Positions 8,534 through 17,329 of a DNA stretch of 37,504 nucleotides are shown here, in pieces. Position 1 is the stretch's first letter. Every line of letters starts with the position of its first letter. Origin of the DNA: a virus; the IMG/VR virus record IMGVR_UViG_3300021519_000023, positions 1 through 37,504 of that record; one strand, 5' to 3'. A model generated the notes under the pieces. The model saw only the letters and a program-made list of their open reading frames with translations. It was not told the DNA's origin and ran no database searches. Made by a program: the position numbers and the translations under genes.

Positions 8534-10621
8534 CTACGGGACGACACTCATCGCGTTTGTGTTGATACTTGTCGAGTCGGGAGTGATCCCATCACCAAGA
8601 CGCCCCATGCGGAGCTGGTTAGTGGCAGTAACAATCTCAAATAGTGTCCAGGACGGAGTTCCGACCGTGCCAACGTCGCCGTCTGTGAGGACAATTGATA
8701 CGGCTTGCGAGTTCATGTTTGTGTCGAACCGCTTAGTAAACGCCTGGTTCTGGCCAGCTAGGGCAGTGGGACGCGCAACGACACCAAGACTGTCGGTTCC
8801 AAACGTGTACCGATTAACCCTCGTCCAAGCGTTGTCGGGGTTCGTGCCGAGCACATACGAAGCCGTCAGGTACGAGTTGGCGATCGTTTCGTCTTGGATT
8901 GAGGTAAGGAGTTGTGTGTGTCTAAATCTTCGCATCAACGCGGGATCGCCTTCGGTGTATGCTCGAGTTTGAATGCGAGCTGTAACGCGCTGATTGTTTA
9001 CGTCAACAATGCCGGAAGTGCCAATTCCAGTTAGTACGTCTGTTCCATCCAAATACGATATATCGAGAGTAAATCCTGTGTATTCGTTTGGGTAGATGGT
9101 GTCCATTCGCAATAGTTGTGGGTTCTTGCAAACGGTCGTGTCGGTGTACTTGCCGATGGCATAGACGCGGTTACTGAGCGGGTCCGGGTCGTTGACGCTC
9201 ATGGAGAATGGGAGGCTTTCGGCGTTTGGCGCGTTTGTTCGTGTCCAAGCATAATTGTTTGACAAGTCGCAAAAAAATGTTCCGCCAAGTTCTTCAGAGA
9301 AGATGCTGGTTGATAGGGCGTAGATTTTGCCTTCGATAATTGCGGATCCGCCAATTGTGGCTCCATTGTTCATCCCGTTTCGCCATAGGCGCTTGATCTT
9401 GTTTTCGGTGATGTTGGTGAACGTGTTGCCGTCGGTTAGGTAGATTCCGTCGAAAGCGGCAAAGATGACGCCGTTTGGTGTGAGCTGGACACTGTTGGCA
9501 GCAATGCAGCCAATCGAGGAAGAGAGGACACGGACGGAGTAATTTGCTGTTGTTGTGTCTGTCGTGATTGTGCCGAGTGTGCCGCTGACAATGCTGATGC
9601 CGGTATCGCCGAGGACGATTAGCGTGTTGGGTCCAATTGAGACCGTTGCTACTACGGTATTCATGTTGGCAAACGTCTGATAGTTGCGTCGCGGCCAACC
9701 GCCTTTTAGGAATGGGACAAGGCCGTCGGACGCGGTTACGGGACTATCGCTTGGGGCGTTTAATAGCGTTGACCAGTAAATACGATTAGCTTTACCCGTT
9801 GTCAAAAGCGATGTTGTTTGGACGTTGCCTAGGATAATTCTATCCTGGTGAACGCTAATGCAACCAGCAGCTAGTGGTGTTTCTACTGTTCCACTCTCGA
9901 GGCGTGTGCCAAATACTCTTCCGTTAGATCGCGTCGTTCCCGCCGTGGAGACCATGGCGAGTGTTGGGGTTGGGTCTACTCTTGCGCTCGTTGTAGTAAG
10001 TACTTCTTTGATGCGTCCAACATAATCGGCAGTTGCGTTGTTGGCGTAAATGTAGTCTCCGACAACGACGGTTTGTGGTGTTGCCCAGTTGACTGTGTCA
10101 TTGTTAGCAACAGTTGTGACTGCGCCGATGTTGGTGGGGCTAATGTTTGATGTTGGAAGTTGGCCTCCGCCGGCTGATACAAAAGGCGATTGTGTTCCGA
10201 CTGCAAGTGGGCTAGTTGCTGTGATTGGGAAGATGCAATGTCCACTCCACGAAACTGGCGTTCCTGGAGCTCCGGTAACTGCGGTTACATACGTATCTAT
10301 GAACGTACCTGGAATTAAGAGTACTTGTCCGTCTTGGCATTCAAACGACGACATTCTTACCGTGTTAGCAACAGTGTGGGCAACATATCCTCGATTTGTT
10401 CCATTAGCATTTTTAACGGCCCCTAAGCTTGTGATGACTTCGCCGGACGTGGCTGTTGTGTGCCTGGCGTTTCCGTAGCGTTTCTTTAGCTGTCCCGTCT
10501 TGGTAATAAACACATTCCGAGCCTCGTAGACAAAGCCTTCGGGGAGCAGGTAGGCGGGTTGGTCTTGTGACATTCCCTTGGAGAAGTCGTTGTGGCTTTT
10601 CCAGGATAGACGGCTAGTCAT
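8534..10621 (-). CDS. Tail nozzle / tail tubular protein B-like, 695 aa
   Basis: The length and N-terminus (an NDFSKGMSQDQPAYLLPEGFVYEARNV-type start) fit the large beta-rich tail nozzle or stabilisation proteins of podoviruses (T7 gp12 and P22 gp10 types). In these, an early segment describing a 'gift of parameters' lies before beta-propeller-like repeats. The protein is rich in beta-branched residues and repeats such as NTLIVLGDTGISIVSGTLG and GVIFAAFDGIYLTDG, consistent with propeller blades. It is expected at the distal end of the short tail, below the adaptor. It starts two bases downstream of the adaptor gene's stop, with GGAG nine bases before the ATG. Assignment to the T7 or the P22 subtype cannot be made by eye. 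Confidence 0.85.
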   Translation of the reverse strand: MTSRLSWKSHNDFSKGMSQDQPAYLLPEGFVYEARNVFITKTGQLKKRYGNARHTTATSGEVITSLGAVKNANGTNRGYVAHTVANTVRMSSFECQDGQVLLIPGTFIDTYVTAVTGAPGTPVSWSGHCIFPITATSPLAVGTQSPFVSAGGGQLPTSNISPTNIGAVTTVANNDTVNWATPQTVVVGDYIYANNATADYVGRIKEVLTTTSARVDPTPTLAMVSTAGTTRSNGRVFGTRLESGTVETPLAAGCISVHQDRIILGNVQTTSLLTTGKANRIYWSTLLNAPSDSPVTASDGLVPFLKGGWPRRNYQTFANMNTVVATVSIGPNTLIVLGDTGISIVSGTLGTITTDTTTANYSVRVLSSSIGCIAANSVQLTPNGVIFAAFDGIYLTDGNTFTNITENKIKRLWRNGMNNGATIGGSAIIEGKIYALSTSIFSEELGGTFFCDLSNNYAWTRTNAPNAESLPFSMSVNDPDPLSNRVYAIGKYTDTTVCKNPQLLRMDTIYPNEYTGFTLDISYLDGTDVLTGIGTSGIVDVNNQRVTARIQTRAYTEGDPALMRRFRHTQLLTSIQDETIANSYLTASYVLGTNPDNAWTRVNRYTFGTDSLGVVARPTALAGQNQAFTKRFDTNMNSQAVSIVLTDGDVGTVGTPSWTLFEIVTATNQLRMGRLGDGITPDSTSINTNAMSVVP

Positions 10622-10623
10622 TG

Positions 10624-11313
10624 TTAGTAACTCCAGCGCGTATCACGATCGTTACGATGTGGAAGTACTCGTTGGCTGCGTGGATAACCAGAGGCTATGC
10701 GTGTTGTGACGTTTCCTTGGCGGCGTCCAAGCCATTGTTTAAACTTGAGGACTCCGGCGTCATACTTTTGTTCGTACGATGAGGCCAGGTTGTCGTCTTC
10801 TCCGACGGCTTGGATAAGTCGTAACGCTGCTCCAAGCGAGATAAGGTAGTGCCATTGCGACGGAATTGCTACTGGCGTATCCGTTCCGGCACTCATGTCT
10901 ACTGGGGCTGATGCAATCCAAATTGTAAGAGCGTCGCCTGTTTGTTGACATACGGGATAGATTTGAAGTTTTGTGTTTGCGCCCGTGCCAATAACTGTGT
11001 ACTTGCGAATAAATCCTGTTGGTTGTGCGGCGTTAAGGTTGAGGATTTCTTCGAATGTGGCGGGCTCGAGGACTTGGTTGAGTGTATCTCCGACGGCTGT
11101 GTAGAGGACGTACATGATTACGACGGAGTCGCTTGTTGTGATTGGAACGGATGTGTCGCCGGCTGTTAGCGTGAACGTTGTTGATGTTGGCTTTGATTGC
11201 GTGTTGACGACGATTTCTTTGTAGACATCATTGATAAACGCTGCGGCCTCGGTCGCGTCCGCTTCCATCGACATGTTTTGTACGCGGTTGGTTAGCTGGG
11301 TAAATGTTGCCAT
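10624..11313 (-). CDS. Head-to-tail adaptor / tail tubular protein A-like, 229 aa
   Basis: Size, position between capsid-side genes and the tail nozzle gene, and sequence features fit the adaptor family (T7 gp11 / P22 gp4 type). It has a helical N-terminus ending with AAAFINDVYKEIV, a beta-rich middle, and a helical LISLGAALRLIQAVGEDDNLASSYEQKYDAGVLKFKQ segment, where such proteins pack helices around the portal. The C-terminus is basic (R-rich). The ATG is coupled to the stop of the upstream gene by TAATG. It should form a ring under the portal that docks the nozzle. Confidence 0.85.
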   Translation of the reverse strand: MATFTQLTNRVQNMSMEADATEAAAFINDVYKEIVVNTQSKPTSTTFTLTAGDTSVPITTSDSVVIMYVLYTAVGDTLNQVLEPATFEEILNLNAAQPTGFIRKYTVIGTGANTKLQIYPVCQQTGDALTIWIASAPVDMSAGTDTPVAIPSQWHYLISLGAALRLIQAVGEDDNLASSYEQKYDAGVLKFKQWLGRRQGNVTTRIASGYPRSQRVLPHRNDRDTRWSY

Positions 11314-11705
11314 TAGTCGTTGATGATGTCTTCCAGGGGTCGTGGTGCGTGTTCGTCGAGTCCCCTATAGGATAACGCAAACATCTCACCATTGACTTGT
11401 GTTGTACATGTTGGGCAAAGATTCCTGCTAATAAGCGAAATAACTTCGTCTTTAGATCGTAGGCCCGACCATTCGTGAGCAAACTTTTTCCAGATAGACA
11501 AGTTTTTAATCTCGGGCGCAGCGGGAAATACGCTTAGGCATTCGGTGCAGACCAGGCCGAGGCGCATTCGTTCCGCGTCCTCGACCTGGTTTGGTCCGTA
11601 GACATGCCATTTGATGACGCGTTGTGGTTCGCCAGAGTAGAAATCTAGTGTTTCTTCGGCGTGTGCTGCGATGTGACGCCGCCAGTTTTCTACAACTTTG
11701 GCCAT
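11313..11705 (-). CDS. Small protein with four-cysteine zinc-type motif, 130 aa
   Basis: Cysteines at about 53/56 (CTEC) and about 96/99 (CPTC) form a plausible zinc-binding set, separated by 39 residues. The N-terminus is helical and tryptophan-rich (VENWRRHIAAH). No family was recognised. It lies between a 230-aa structural candidate and the adaptor gene with TAATG couplings on both sides, so it is made with the head and tail proteins. It could be a head-completion protein or an assembly factor, but nothing in the sequence decides this. Confidence 0.75.
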   Translation of the reverse strand: MAKVVENWRRHIAAHAEETLDFYSGEPQRVIKWHVYGPNQVEDAERMRLGLVCTECLSVFPAAPEIKNLSIWKKFAHEWSGLRSKDEVISLISRNLCPTCTTQVNGEMFALSYRGLDEHAPRPLEDIIND

Positions 11706-12397
11706 TACTTCACCGTTACAGTCAGGCTTTGCTTCTCAGCATCAGCATCGGCTTCGTCAACAAGGAGCTTCTCGATTGCGTCAACGACTGGTTTGCGGTC
11801 CTTGTGGGACTTCTCGTATGCCAAGACAAGGTTTGGATCAAAGCCGCCGCCTTGGATCATGTCGATGATGACGGATTCGATTGGCTTGTTGGCCTTTGCT
11901 CGAGTCTTGTCGTATCCTGGCCATGGTGCTGGGATCTGCGCCTTCTCGACGAGGACGTACCAGACGTTGTTGTCTGCGTTTGTAGCTAGTGCTTCTTCTG
12001 CAATGGCACGATCGTCAAGGTTCTCGATCCATTCGGAGTCGTAGAGACTCAACTGGTACTCGGGACGCGACGCTTCCGTAATGCCTGTGATGCGACCGAC
12101 TCCGTCGCGGAGGGGTACTGCGCGTTGGTATGGCGTTGCACCGAACACGTTCGGGACGGTGTGTCCACTGGCGTCGACGCGATCCGGGTCGGTGCGTGTC
12201 GATGGTGTGCCGGACCAGTGCAGCATCGCTGCGTACGCTTCGTCTGGTGGGACGATTCCGTGTCGGAACGAGCAGAGAAGAAGCGGTTTTCCAACTGTTT
12301 TTGGAATGAGGTTGCCGCCGACTTGTTCGAAGATTTCGTGGGACTCTTCGTTCCTGGCAATCAGTGTGTAGTTTGCACTACGGCTTACATATCGCAA
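11705..12397 (-). CDS. Conserved-looking late protein of unknown function, 230 aa
   Basis: The start is TTG, supported by an AGGAG site seven bases upstream. The first gene after the capsid in the late order, it is separated from it by a strong hairpin. The N-terminal half is mixed alpha/beta (YTLIARNEESHEIFEQVGG), the middle carries PSTRTDPDRVDASGHTVPNVFG, and the last 60 residues are helical and acidic (VVDAIEKLLVDEADADAEKQ). No motif or family was recognised. Its place suggests a head-associated or head-completion role, by inference only. Confidence 0.7.
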   Translation of the reverse strand: MRYVSRSANYTLIARNEESHEIFEQVGGNLIPKTVGKPLLLCSFRHGIVPPDEAYAAMLHWSGTPSTRTDPDRVDASGHTVPNVFGATPYQRAVPLRDGVGRITGITEASRPEYQLSLYDSEWIENLDDRAIAEEALATNADNNVWYVLVEKAQIPAPWPGYDKTRAKANKPIESVIIDMIQGGGFDPNLVLAYEKSHKDRKPVVDAIEKLLVDEADADAEKQSLTVTVK

Positions 12398-12425
12398 GAG
12401 TTTGCTCCTGGTTGAAAGTGGGGGT

Positions 12426-12461
12426 CCCCGGAAAGCCTCTGGGCGGTGAGGCTTTCCGGGG
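12426..12461 (-). terminator. Strong hairpin between capsid gene and next gene
   Basis: The 14-base arm at 12426-12439 pairs perfectly with 12448-12461 around an 8-base loop. No T-run follows on the leftward strand, so it is at best a partial terminator. It may protect the 3' end of the capsid message or reduce expression of the genes after it; such hairpins are common just after major capsid genes. Confidence 0.65.
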
Positions 12462-12496
12462 GAGGGGAGGGGATAGTGCTCCGCCCAAATTGTTGG

Positions 12497-13666
12497 CTAG
12501 TAGCCAGTCACGCCCTTGAGAATGGCGTGGTTTTGCTCGTTACCAAGTTGGAACGAGTACTCGGTCAGGTACTCCTGCTTTGTCGAGTCCTCGTCGTTTG
12601 CTTGGCGACCCGGCAACAGCTTCGTCGAGCGGAGAGGACGCATCTCTACGTCGTCCATGTCGACCAAGACACCCCAACCGCCGACCTGGTTGGATGTTGT
12701 CGAGAAGTCGTACCAATCTCGCTTCTCCGAGATTTGCACGGTTGCACCGCTTGCGGCGCGGTATGTGGACAACGAAACGCCGTAGTCCTTAACGCCCGAG
12801 CCTGTGTCGTTGGGAGCGAGCTTGCCCAACGGGAAGGACGAGAGGGCGCTAACCAGCAACGGCGATGCGAAGAGCACCTTGTTGCGGGAACCGTAACGGA
12901 ACGCGCCACGCATGAACGTTTCAAACGCTGATTGCGTGAGCGTACCGGCACTTGCCGTGATGTTCGAAGACACGAAGTCGACGATGCCACCAGCGTAGCC
13001 GACGGGTGTCGAACCACTGGTGTCGAGGTCGCGCTGACCGAAGAACAGTGTGTTCTCGATTTGACGCTTGTGCTCGATCATCTTCTTCTTGGCTTCGTAC
13101 TCGGGCTCCTTGCCGCCGTACAGGTCCGACTCGATCAGTGTGTTCGTGAAGCCGAACGGATCGCGTTGGATTTGGCAGTAGTTATACTGGCCAACCTGCT
13201 TGGTGGACTTGATGGTGCCGAGGGTGGCACCTTCTGCGGAGGCGTTGCCGATCTTAATCACATCCGTGAGGTCTGTGATGATAGCGGCGGCAACTGCACC
13301 GATCGAGCGAACGATGGTGAGTGTGTCTGTCGAGATCGAGGAGACCTTGACGTTCTCACCATTGCTCATGCGGAGAACGTCGCCTGCGCGGAAGTAAGAT
13401 CCCGTGCCGGTTGCAACGATGCATGTTGTTGCAATCGCTGTGACGTTGCCGCCGTTGTTCAGGGTTGTAAGGCGTGGCATCAATTGGTCTTGAAGCCATT
13501 CGACCTTTTGGCTCTTCGCGGGACGCGAGGAGACCTTTTGGAGCATGGTTACGAGGGGTGCCTCGTCCGGCTCCAGTTGTTTGATGACGTTGTCCATGTC
13601 AATGACGCGACGATTCGACAGAATCACGTTGTCATCCACGGCGCCAGTCAGAACTGTAACTGCCAT
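12497..13666 (-). CDS. Major capsid protein, SU10/DUF5309-like, 389 aa
   Basis: The length, the place right after the scaffold gene, and the sequence pattern fit the DUF5309 (SU10-type) branch of HK97-fold capsid proteins. An N-terminal MDNVIKQLEPDEAPLVTMLQKVSSRPA segment is followed by KVEWLQD, a beta-rich domain with RAGDVLRMSNGENVKV, then GGKEPEYEAKKKMIEHKRQIENTLFFGQR and a long C-terminal beta/alpha region ending in EYSFQLGNEQNHAILKGVTGY. The 13667-13755 leader carries no gene. It has a purine-rich AAGAAAGAAGAA stretch before the ATG, which may act as a weak ribosome site. A hairpin follows the stop. This is the expected most abundant virion protein. Confidence 0.9.
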   Translation of the reverse strand: MAVTVLTGAVDDNVILSNRRVIDMDNVIKQLEPDEAPLVTMLQKVSSRPAKSQKVEWLQDQLMPRLTTLNNGGNVTAIATTCIVATGTGSYFRAGDVLRMSNGENVKVSSISTDTLTIVRSIGAVAAAIITDLTDVIKIGNASAEGATLGTIKSTKQVGQYNYCQIQRDPFGFTNTLIESDLYGGKEPEYEAKKKMIEHKRQIENTLFFGQRDLDTSGSTPVGYAGGIVDFVSSNITASAGTLTQSAFETFMRGAFRYGSRNKVLFASPLLVSALSSFPLGKLAPNDTGSGVKDYGVSLSTYRAASGATVQISEKRDWYDFSTTSNQVGGWGVLVDMDDVEMRPLRSTKLLPGRQANDEDSTKQEYLTEYSFQLGNEQNHAILKGVTGY

Positions 13667-13755
13667 GATTAGTTCTTCTTTCTTGGGGGGGTGGGTTTGA
13701 GTCCTGGTGTGATTCCGCTAAATGCTTGTCGAGTCGGTTGTCGCCCTGGTGCGGC

Positions 13756-14604
13756 CTAAGCGTTCAAGATCATTTGTTGGATTTGTTCGTCGTAAGACGC
13801 GTCGTCCCCTGGTGTGACAGTGCTTCGCGTTTGTGTTGCGATTTGCTGTCGGTACTCTGGGTCTTCGTACTGAACTTGGTTTGCGAGCGAGTCCTGATAC
13901 TCGCGCCACTTGATGATACCAACGATTGCGTTCAAACCCTCAGCGAGGGCTTGTGGATCGTCGAGAGCGTTGTCGGGGAAGAAGCTTCGTAGGTCGCGTG
14001 TGTTGACGAAATCTGCGACTTGTGGGGCGTATTCGTCAAAGTCCGGCACACTTGTGCGAATGTTGTCGATTGCGGATTGGAGGATTTGGTTCTGGTGTTG
14101 TTCCATGATTGGCTCGTATGTTTGAGACAGGTTTTGTTGTTGTTGTTCAATCATCGAGTTCATCTGGTACATGCTGGCTTCCCATGGGGCTTGTTCCCAC
14201 CAGTTCTGCCAGACGGCGTTTACGAGCTCGGCGGGGATAACGTGCTGGTTCTGAATTGTCCATGTTGCGGCTTCGCCGGGGCTTGTTGCTGCCCATTGGA
14301 CTAGCTCGTCTTCGTTGCCGGGTGTGTTGCCGAATTGGGGTTGGAATGTTGTTTCCGGCTCGGGCTGGTATTCTTGTTGGATCTCGTTTTGGCGCTGATG
14401 GAATTGGCGCTCGAGCTCTTGGTAGGACGCGGCAAGGTCTTCTACGTTTTGGAACTTGCCGAGAATGAGAGAGTCTTCTTCTGCGACTTGGTTCAAGTCG
14501 AACGTGTCGTCTTGCGGGATGGTTCCCTCGTCGTCTTGCCAAGTTTCGTCGTCTTCCGAGTTCTGGTCTTGGATTGCCTGGGTGATAAGGTCTTCTTCGC
14601 TCAT
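13756..14604 (-). CDS. Capsid scaffolding protein, 282 aa
   Basis: The protein is very acidic and glutamine-rich, with no cysteine, and lies directly before the capsid gene, as scaffolding proteins do. Residues about 49-67 carry the LGKFQNVEDLAASYQELE pattern that is typical of phage scaffolds. The middle is helical with WNWW-type tryptophan clusters and a QQQQN run; the C-terminus (about 250-282) is polar and may bind the capsid. It guides procapsid assembly and leaves before or during DNA packaging. The ATG overlaps the stop of the 66-aa gene by four bases. Confidence 0.85.
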   Translation of the reverse strand: MSEEDLITQAIQDQNSEDDETWQDDEGTIPQDDTFDLNQVAEEDSLILGKFQNVEDLAASYQELERQFHQRQNEIQQEYQPEPETTFQPQFGNTPGNEDELVQWAATSPGEAATWTIQNQHVIPAELVNAVWQNWWEQAPWEASMYQMNSMIEQQQQNLSQTYEPIMEQHQNQILQSAIDNIRTSVPDFDEYAPQVADFVNTRDLRSFFPDNALDDPQALAEGLNAIVGIIKWREYQDSLANQVQYEDPEYRQQIATQTRSTVTPGDDASYDEQIQQMILNA

Positions 14605-14801
14605 TTGTCTTGCATCCTCTTATGGGGTGTTTTTAGTACAAGCTCAATGCCACGGATCTCTCCGGTGATTGAGAAGTACTCTGGTTCCGTGCATGTTCCG
14701 CTAAGTAGTCGGCGGATACGCTTGTCGCGTTCTTCGTCTAGGACTTCTTCCACGGCAACCCATACTGGGTGCGAGACAATGTTGGATAGGTCGATAGACA
14801 T
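14601..14801 (-). CDS. Small late protein of unknown function, 66 aa
   Basis: It fills the space between portal and scaffold, starting nine bases after the portal stop and overlapping the scaffold start by ATGA. It looks helical with charged stretches (VEEVLDEERDKRIRRLL). No strong ribosome site is visible, so translation is probably coupled to portal. Many phages have a small gene of unknown role here. No family was recognised. Confidence 0.65.
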   Translation of the reverse strand: MSIDLSNIVSHPVWVAVEEVLDEERDKRIRRLLSGTCTEPEYFSITGEIRGIELVLKTPHKRMQDK

Positions 14802-14810
14802 GATGGTTGC

Positions 14811-16547
14811 TTATTGGCCGACTCCCCCGGCCCCACCGAATGCTGGTGGCGGCGGTGGGCCAGGCGTCATAACTGCCTGTTGGTCCGGTGCTGCTCCAGC
14901 ATCTGGTGGGGTTGTCGGGGTCGTGGGTGCGTTTGGATCTCCCCCACCAGGAAGGGGGGGTCCTGCACTTGGTGCTTGGGGTTGTTTCGAGAAGTACTTC
15001 GACGGTTCTTCGTCGAACGCTTCTGTTACGTCCTCAAGGATGCGGTCTACGTTTAGGGTAATGCCTGCTTGTTGCAGGAGGGCGTAGTTGTTAAGGAAGA
15101 AGTTGCTCTTCGTAAGGGCTTCGGCGCGCTTCTCTTGTCGGATAAGGCTTTCCGAGGCGTCTTCGATGTTGTATTCGTATTGGCCTTGGATTTCTGCGGC
15201 GTTGAATGCTTTCCATTCGTATTCTCCCGCATGCGTGTCGATGCGGATTGCTACGTTCTGTGGGAGGAGTTGCTGGTTTAGGGATACCCATTGGCTTCCT
15301 GCTCGGCGTAGTGCGTAATTGAATTGTTCTCGCATGAGCATCATTCGCTTGGTGGCCATGTTTTGAATAATGCTGATGCCTGTTGCTGTTGTCTGGTCAA
15401 TTTGCGTGTCGGACGCTCCGCTTAGGTACGACACGGCTCCCGAGAGGTTAGTCAGGTCGCCTTTGAGCATCTCTTCGGCTTGGATGGATGGTTGGATAAT
15501 GTTTGTGGCCGGCGTCCAGGGTTGGATCTCGCTTGGTCGTACGCGGAGGATTGCTCCTGGGAATAGGCGGAGGTCTTGGTTTTCTGTGTTGGGGTCAACA
15601 AAAACTGCGGCGTTTGACATGAAGCGCGTGTTGTCGAGGCGATGGTTTTGCATTTCCCAGAGGGCGGCTTGGATGTCGGCAATGAGCTCGACAATGCCTT
15701 TGCCTTCGAGCTTGAACATTTGTGGGACTGGGCTGGCTGTGACAAATGGGAATTGTCCGTGCCAGAATGGGCTGCATTCGTCGCGGATAACTACTTGCCG
15801 GTTGGCTACGACGGTGAGGCGAATCTCGTTGCCTTTGCGGTGCCACCATTCAATTACTTCAACGCGGCCTTTGGATTTGGTTGGTTCGTATCCTTGGGGG
15901 GCGCTGCCGGACGTTACGTCTTTGAGGTTTTCGTATACGCCACTGAGCTTGAGGCTGTCAAGTGTTTCGTATGTGCGAAAGAAAACGTAGGCGGCGTCGT
16001 CGAGGCTTGTGGCTGCTCCATCCCACCAGAAATCTTTCATGTCGATCGGAACAAATCCTGGTTGTTGTAGAACGGGTGCTTTGGTATCGGACTCTTGTTG
16101 GACTACGCCACCAAGCGTTTTAGTAAATTGACGCGTCTTAGTTGTGCGCCACTCCTCGAGCCATGGGATTTTGGCTGCTGTTACGCCTCGGACAAGTCCT
16201 TGCTTGATAAAGGTGCGGAGTTGCCGGCCATACTCAATCTTGTTGCGTTGCTGGTTTAGTACAGCCTCAAGGATCTTTGCACCATCAGCATCCTTGGGTT
16301 GGACGGGAATGACTTTGGCTCGAGGTTGGGCATCAACAACACTCGACTCGATAAGTTCAACGATCTGCAATGCGTAAGGTGGGTGCAAGTCGGATTGCCA
16401 CTGGCCCTCAAGGGCGCGCTGAAGTTTGGCGTTATATGCGTCGTCACACTTCCGGTAGTGCTCGACGCGCTTTTCGTGGTGTTTATACGCTGACGAGTTA
16501 CAGCGAATAAACTTTTCGATTAGCTCTTTGGGGTCGCCTTCAATCAC
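14811..16547 (-). CDS. Portal protein, 578 aa
   Basis: Length, order (upstream of scaffold and capsid) and sequence fit a podovirus-type portal, the dodecameric ring through which DNA enters. Features are a helical N-terminus with YRKCDDAYNAKLQRALEG, a VDAQPRAKVIPV segment, an FVPIDMKDFWWDGAA segment, an RVEVIEWWHRKGNEIRLTVVANRQVV wing and an IADIQAALWEMQNHRLDNTRFM helix, common in this family. The C-terminal 50 residues are P/G/A-rich. The start is GTG, with a TATACT box seven bases upstream that overlaps the stop of the 91-aa gene, so a leaderless transcript may supply extra portal message. Recognition is by pattern; I cannot assign the subfamily. Confidence 0.88.
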   Translation of the reverse strand: MIEGDPKELIEKFIRCNSSAYKHHEKRVEHYRKCDDAYNAKLQRALEGQWQSDLHPPYALQIVELIESSVVDAQPRAKVIPVQPKDADGAKILEAVLNQQRNKIEYGRQLRTFIKQGLVRGVTAAKIPWLEEWRTTKTRQFTKTLGGVVQQESDTKAPVLQQPGFVPIDMKDFWWDGAATSLDDAAYVFFRTYETLDSLKLSGVYENLKDVTSGSAPQGYEPTKSKGRVEVIEWWHRKGNEIRLTVVANRQVVIRDECSPFWHGQFPFVTASPVPQMFKLEGKGIVELIADIQAALWEMQNHRLDNTRFMSNAAVFVDPNTENQDLRLFPGAILRVRPSEIQPWTPATNIIQPSIQAEEMLKGDLTNLSGAVSYLSGASDTQIDQTTATGISIIQNMATKRMMLMREQFNYALRRAGSQWVSLNQQLLPQNVAIRIDTHAGEYEWKAFNAAEIQGQYEYNIEDASESLIRQEKRAEALTKSNFFLNNYALLQQAGITLNVDRILEDVTEAFDEEPSKYFSKQPQAPSAGPPLPGGGDPNAPTTPTTPPDAGAAPDQQAVMTPGPPPPPAFGGAGGVGQ

Positions 16548-16552
16548 AGGGA

Positions 16553-16828
16553 TCAGTATAGGGCAACGATAGCGGTAGCCGTAGTGCCTGTGCTGTAAAT
16601 GCGTGATGCGCGAATGGTGTGATTAATGCCGGTTTGCAAATAAAGCGTTACGGCAACTGTGTCGCCCGAAAGAATGACTTTTACGGTTGTCGGGCTGGCA
16701 ACGGCGTAAACGTTTAGGGCTCGAGGAATCTCGGTAACGTCGACGGTGTCGCTTGTTGTGATTGTTACCGCTCGAGTGTACGGAGCGGTTGTCGAATTGT
16801 CGGCTTGTGCAAAGTTGTTAATAGGCAT
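16553..16828 (-). CDS. Small beta-rich late protein, 91 aa
   Basis: The protein is almost entirely threonine, valine, alanine and isoleucine with an alternating beta pattern (TVKVILSGDTVAVTLYLQTG) and no cysteine. Small proteins like this next to portal genes are often capsid decoration or spike-base proteins (RCAP-type); I see only a general similarity. GGAGG lies eight bases before the ATG, and its ATG also overlaps the stop of the 109-aa gene. Confidence 0.7.
   Translation of the reverse strand: MPINNFAQADNSTTAPYTRAVTITTSDTVDVTEIPRALNVYAVASPTTVKVILSGDTVAVTLYLQTGINHTIRASRIYSTGTTATAIVALY
16555..16560 (-). promoter_or_regulatory. Leaderless-type -10 box before portal gene
   Basis: TATACT lies seven bases before the GTG of the portal gene and covers the final codons of the 91-aa gene. 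No ribosome site separates it from the start. Confidence 0.5.
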
Positions 16829-17157
16829 TACATACCTCCGTATGTGTTTTGTTGCGTAGGATCAGACGATGCCGTTTGTGCGTCTGGTCCGGTTACGGGG
16901 GATCCTTGGGAAAGGGGTTGCGAGATTGCGGCTGCGCCGGCCGGATTATACGTTGGCAGCATTGTCAGGAGCTTTGTGACTTGATCGCGCATCTGTTGTT
17001 GGATTGCGGCGAGCTGACTATCTTGTTGTGTTGCCAATGCGGAAACTTGGGGGGCAATTAGTCCAGCCGGACTTTGCGCTCCACCAGGTGCGGGTGGGAC
17101 GGGAGGCATTCCCATCATTCCTCCGCCCATTGGGGGAGGGGGTGGCATCATTGGCAT
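16828..17157 (-). CDS. Proline/methionine/glutamine-rich late protein, 109 aa
   Basis: I chose the ATG at 17157; a TTG three codons upstream is possible. Residues 1-30 are almost only P, M and G. Residues about 37-60 are helical and glutamine-rich (ALATQQDSQLAAIQQQMRDQVTKLL), then the sequence returns to low complexity. It looks like a disordered arm with one helix for self-association. It is one of three neighbouring low-complexity proteins and probably structural or an assembly factor, but no function can be assigned. Confidence 0.6.
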   Translation of the reverse strand: MPMMPPPPPMGGGMMGMPPVPPAPGGAQSPAGLIAPQVSALATQQDSQLAAIQQQMRDQVTKLLTMLPTYNPAGAAAISQPLSQGSPVTGPDAQTASSDPTQQNTYGGM

Positions 17158-17166
17158 GGGTGGCAA

Positions 17167-17322
17167 TTAGTCTTGCCGTCCTGCAAACTCGCGCTTGAGA
17201 GCGTCGAGGATGCCGAGGTGCTTTTGTGTTGCTGTTCCAATGCGGCCAGGGTTTGGCTTAAGGCGCAAGGGCATGCCTGTTGTTGGCGTCGGGCCGGGCA
17301 TTGTGGTCGGGGGTCGTTGCAT
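17167..17322 (-). CDS. Small late protein, 51 aa
   Basis: Start ATG at 17322, seven bases after the stop of the repeat-rich 211-aa gene; it ends ten bases before the next ATG. The N-terminal 20 residues are P/T/M-rich like its neighbours, and the C-terminal 20 (KHLGILDALKREFAGRQ) form a charged helix. No strong ribosome site is visible, so translational coupling is likely. Tight packing, same strand and similar composition support it being real. Confidence 0.5.
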   Translation of the reverse strand: MQRPPTTMPGPTPTTGMPLRLKPNPGRIGTATQKHLGILDALKREFAGRQD

Positions 17323-17329
17323 CACGATT

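Noticed and set aside
12932-13672. A 246-codon rightward frame opposite the capsid gene
   Set aside because: Mirror of the capsid frame; capsid-type motifs on the leftward strand settle it.
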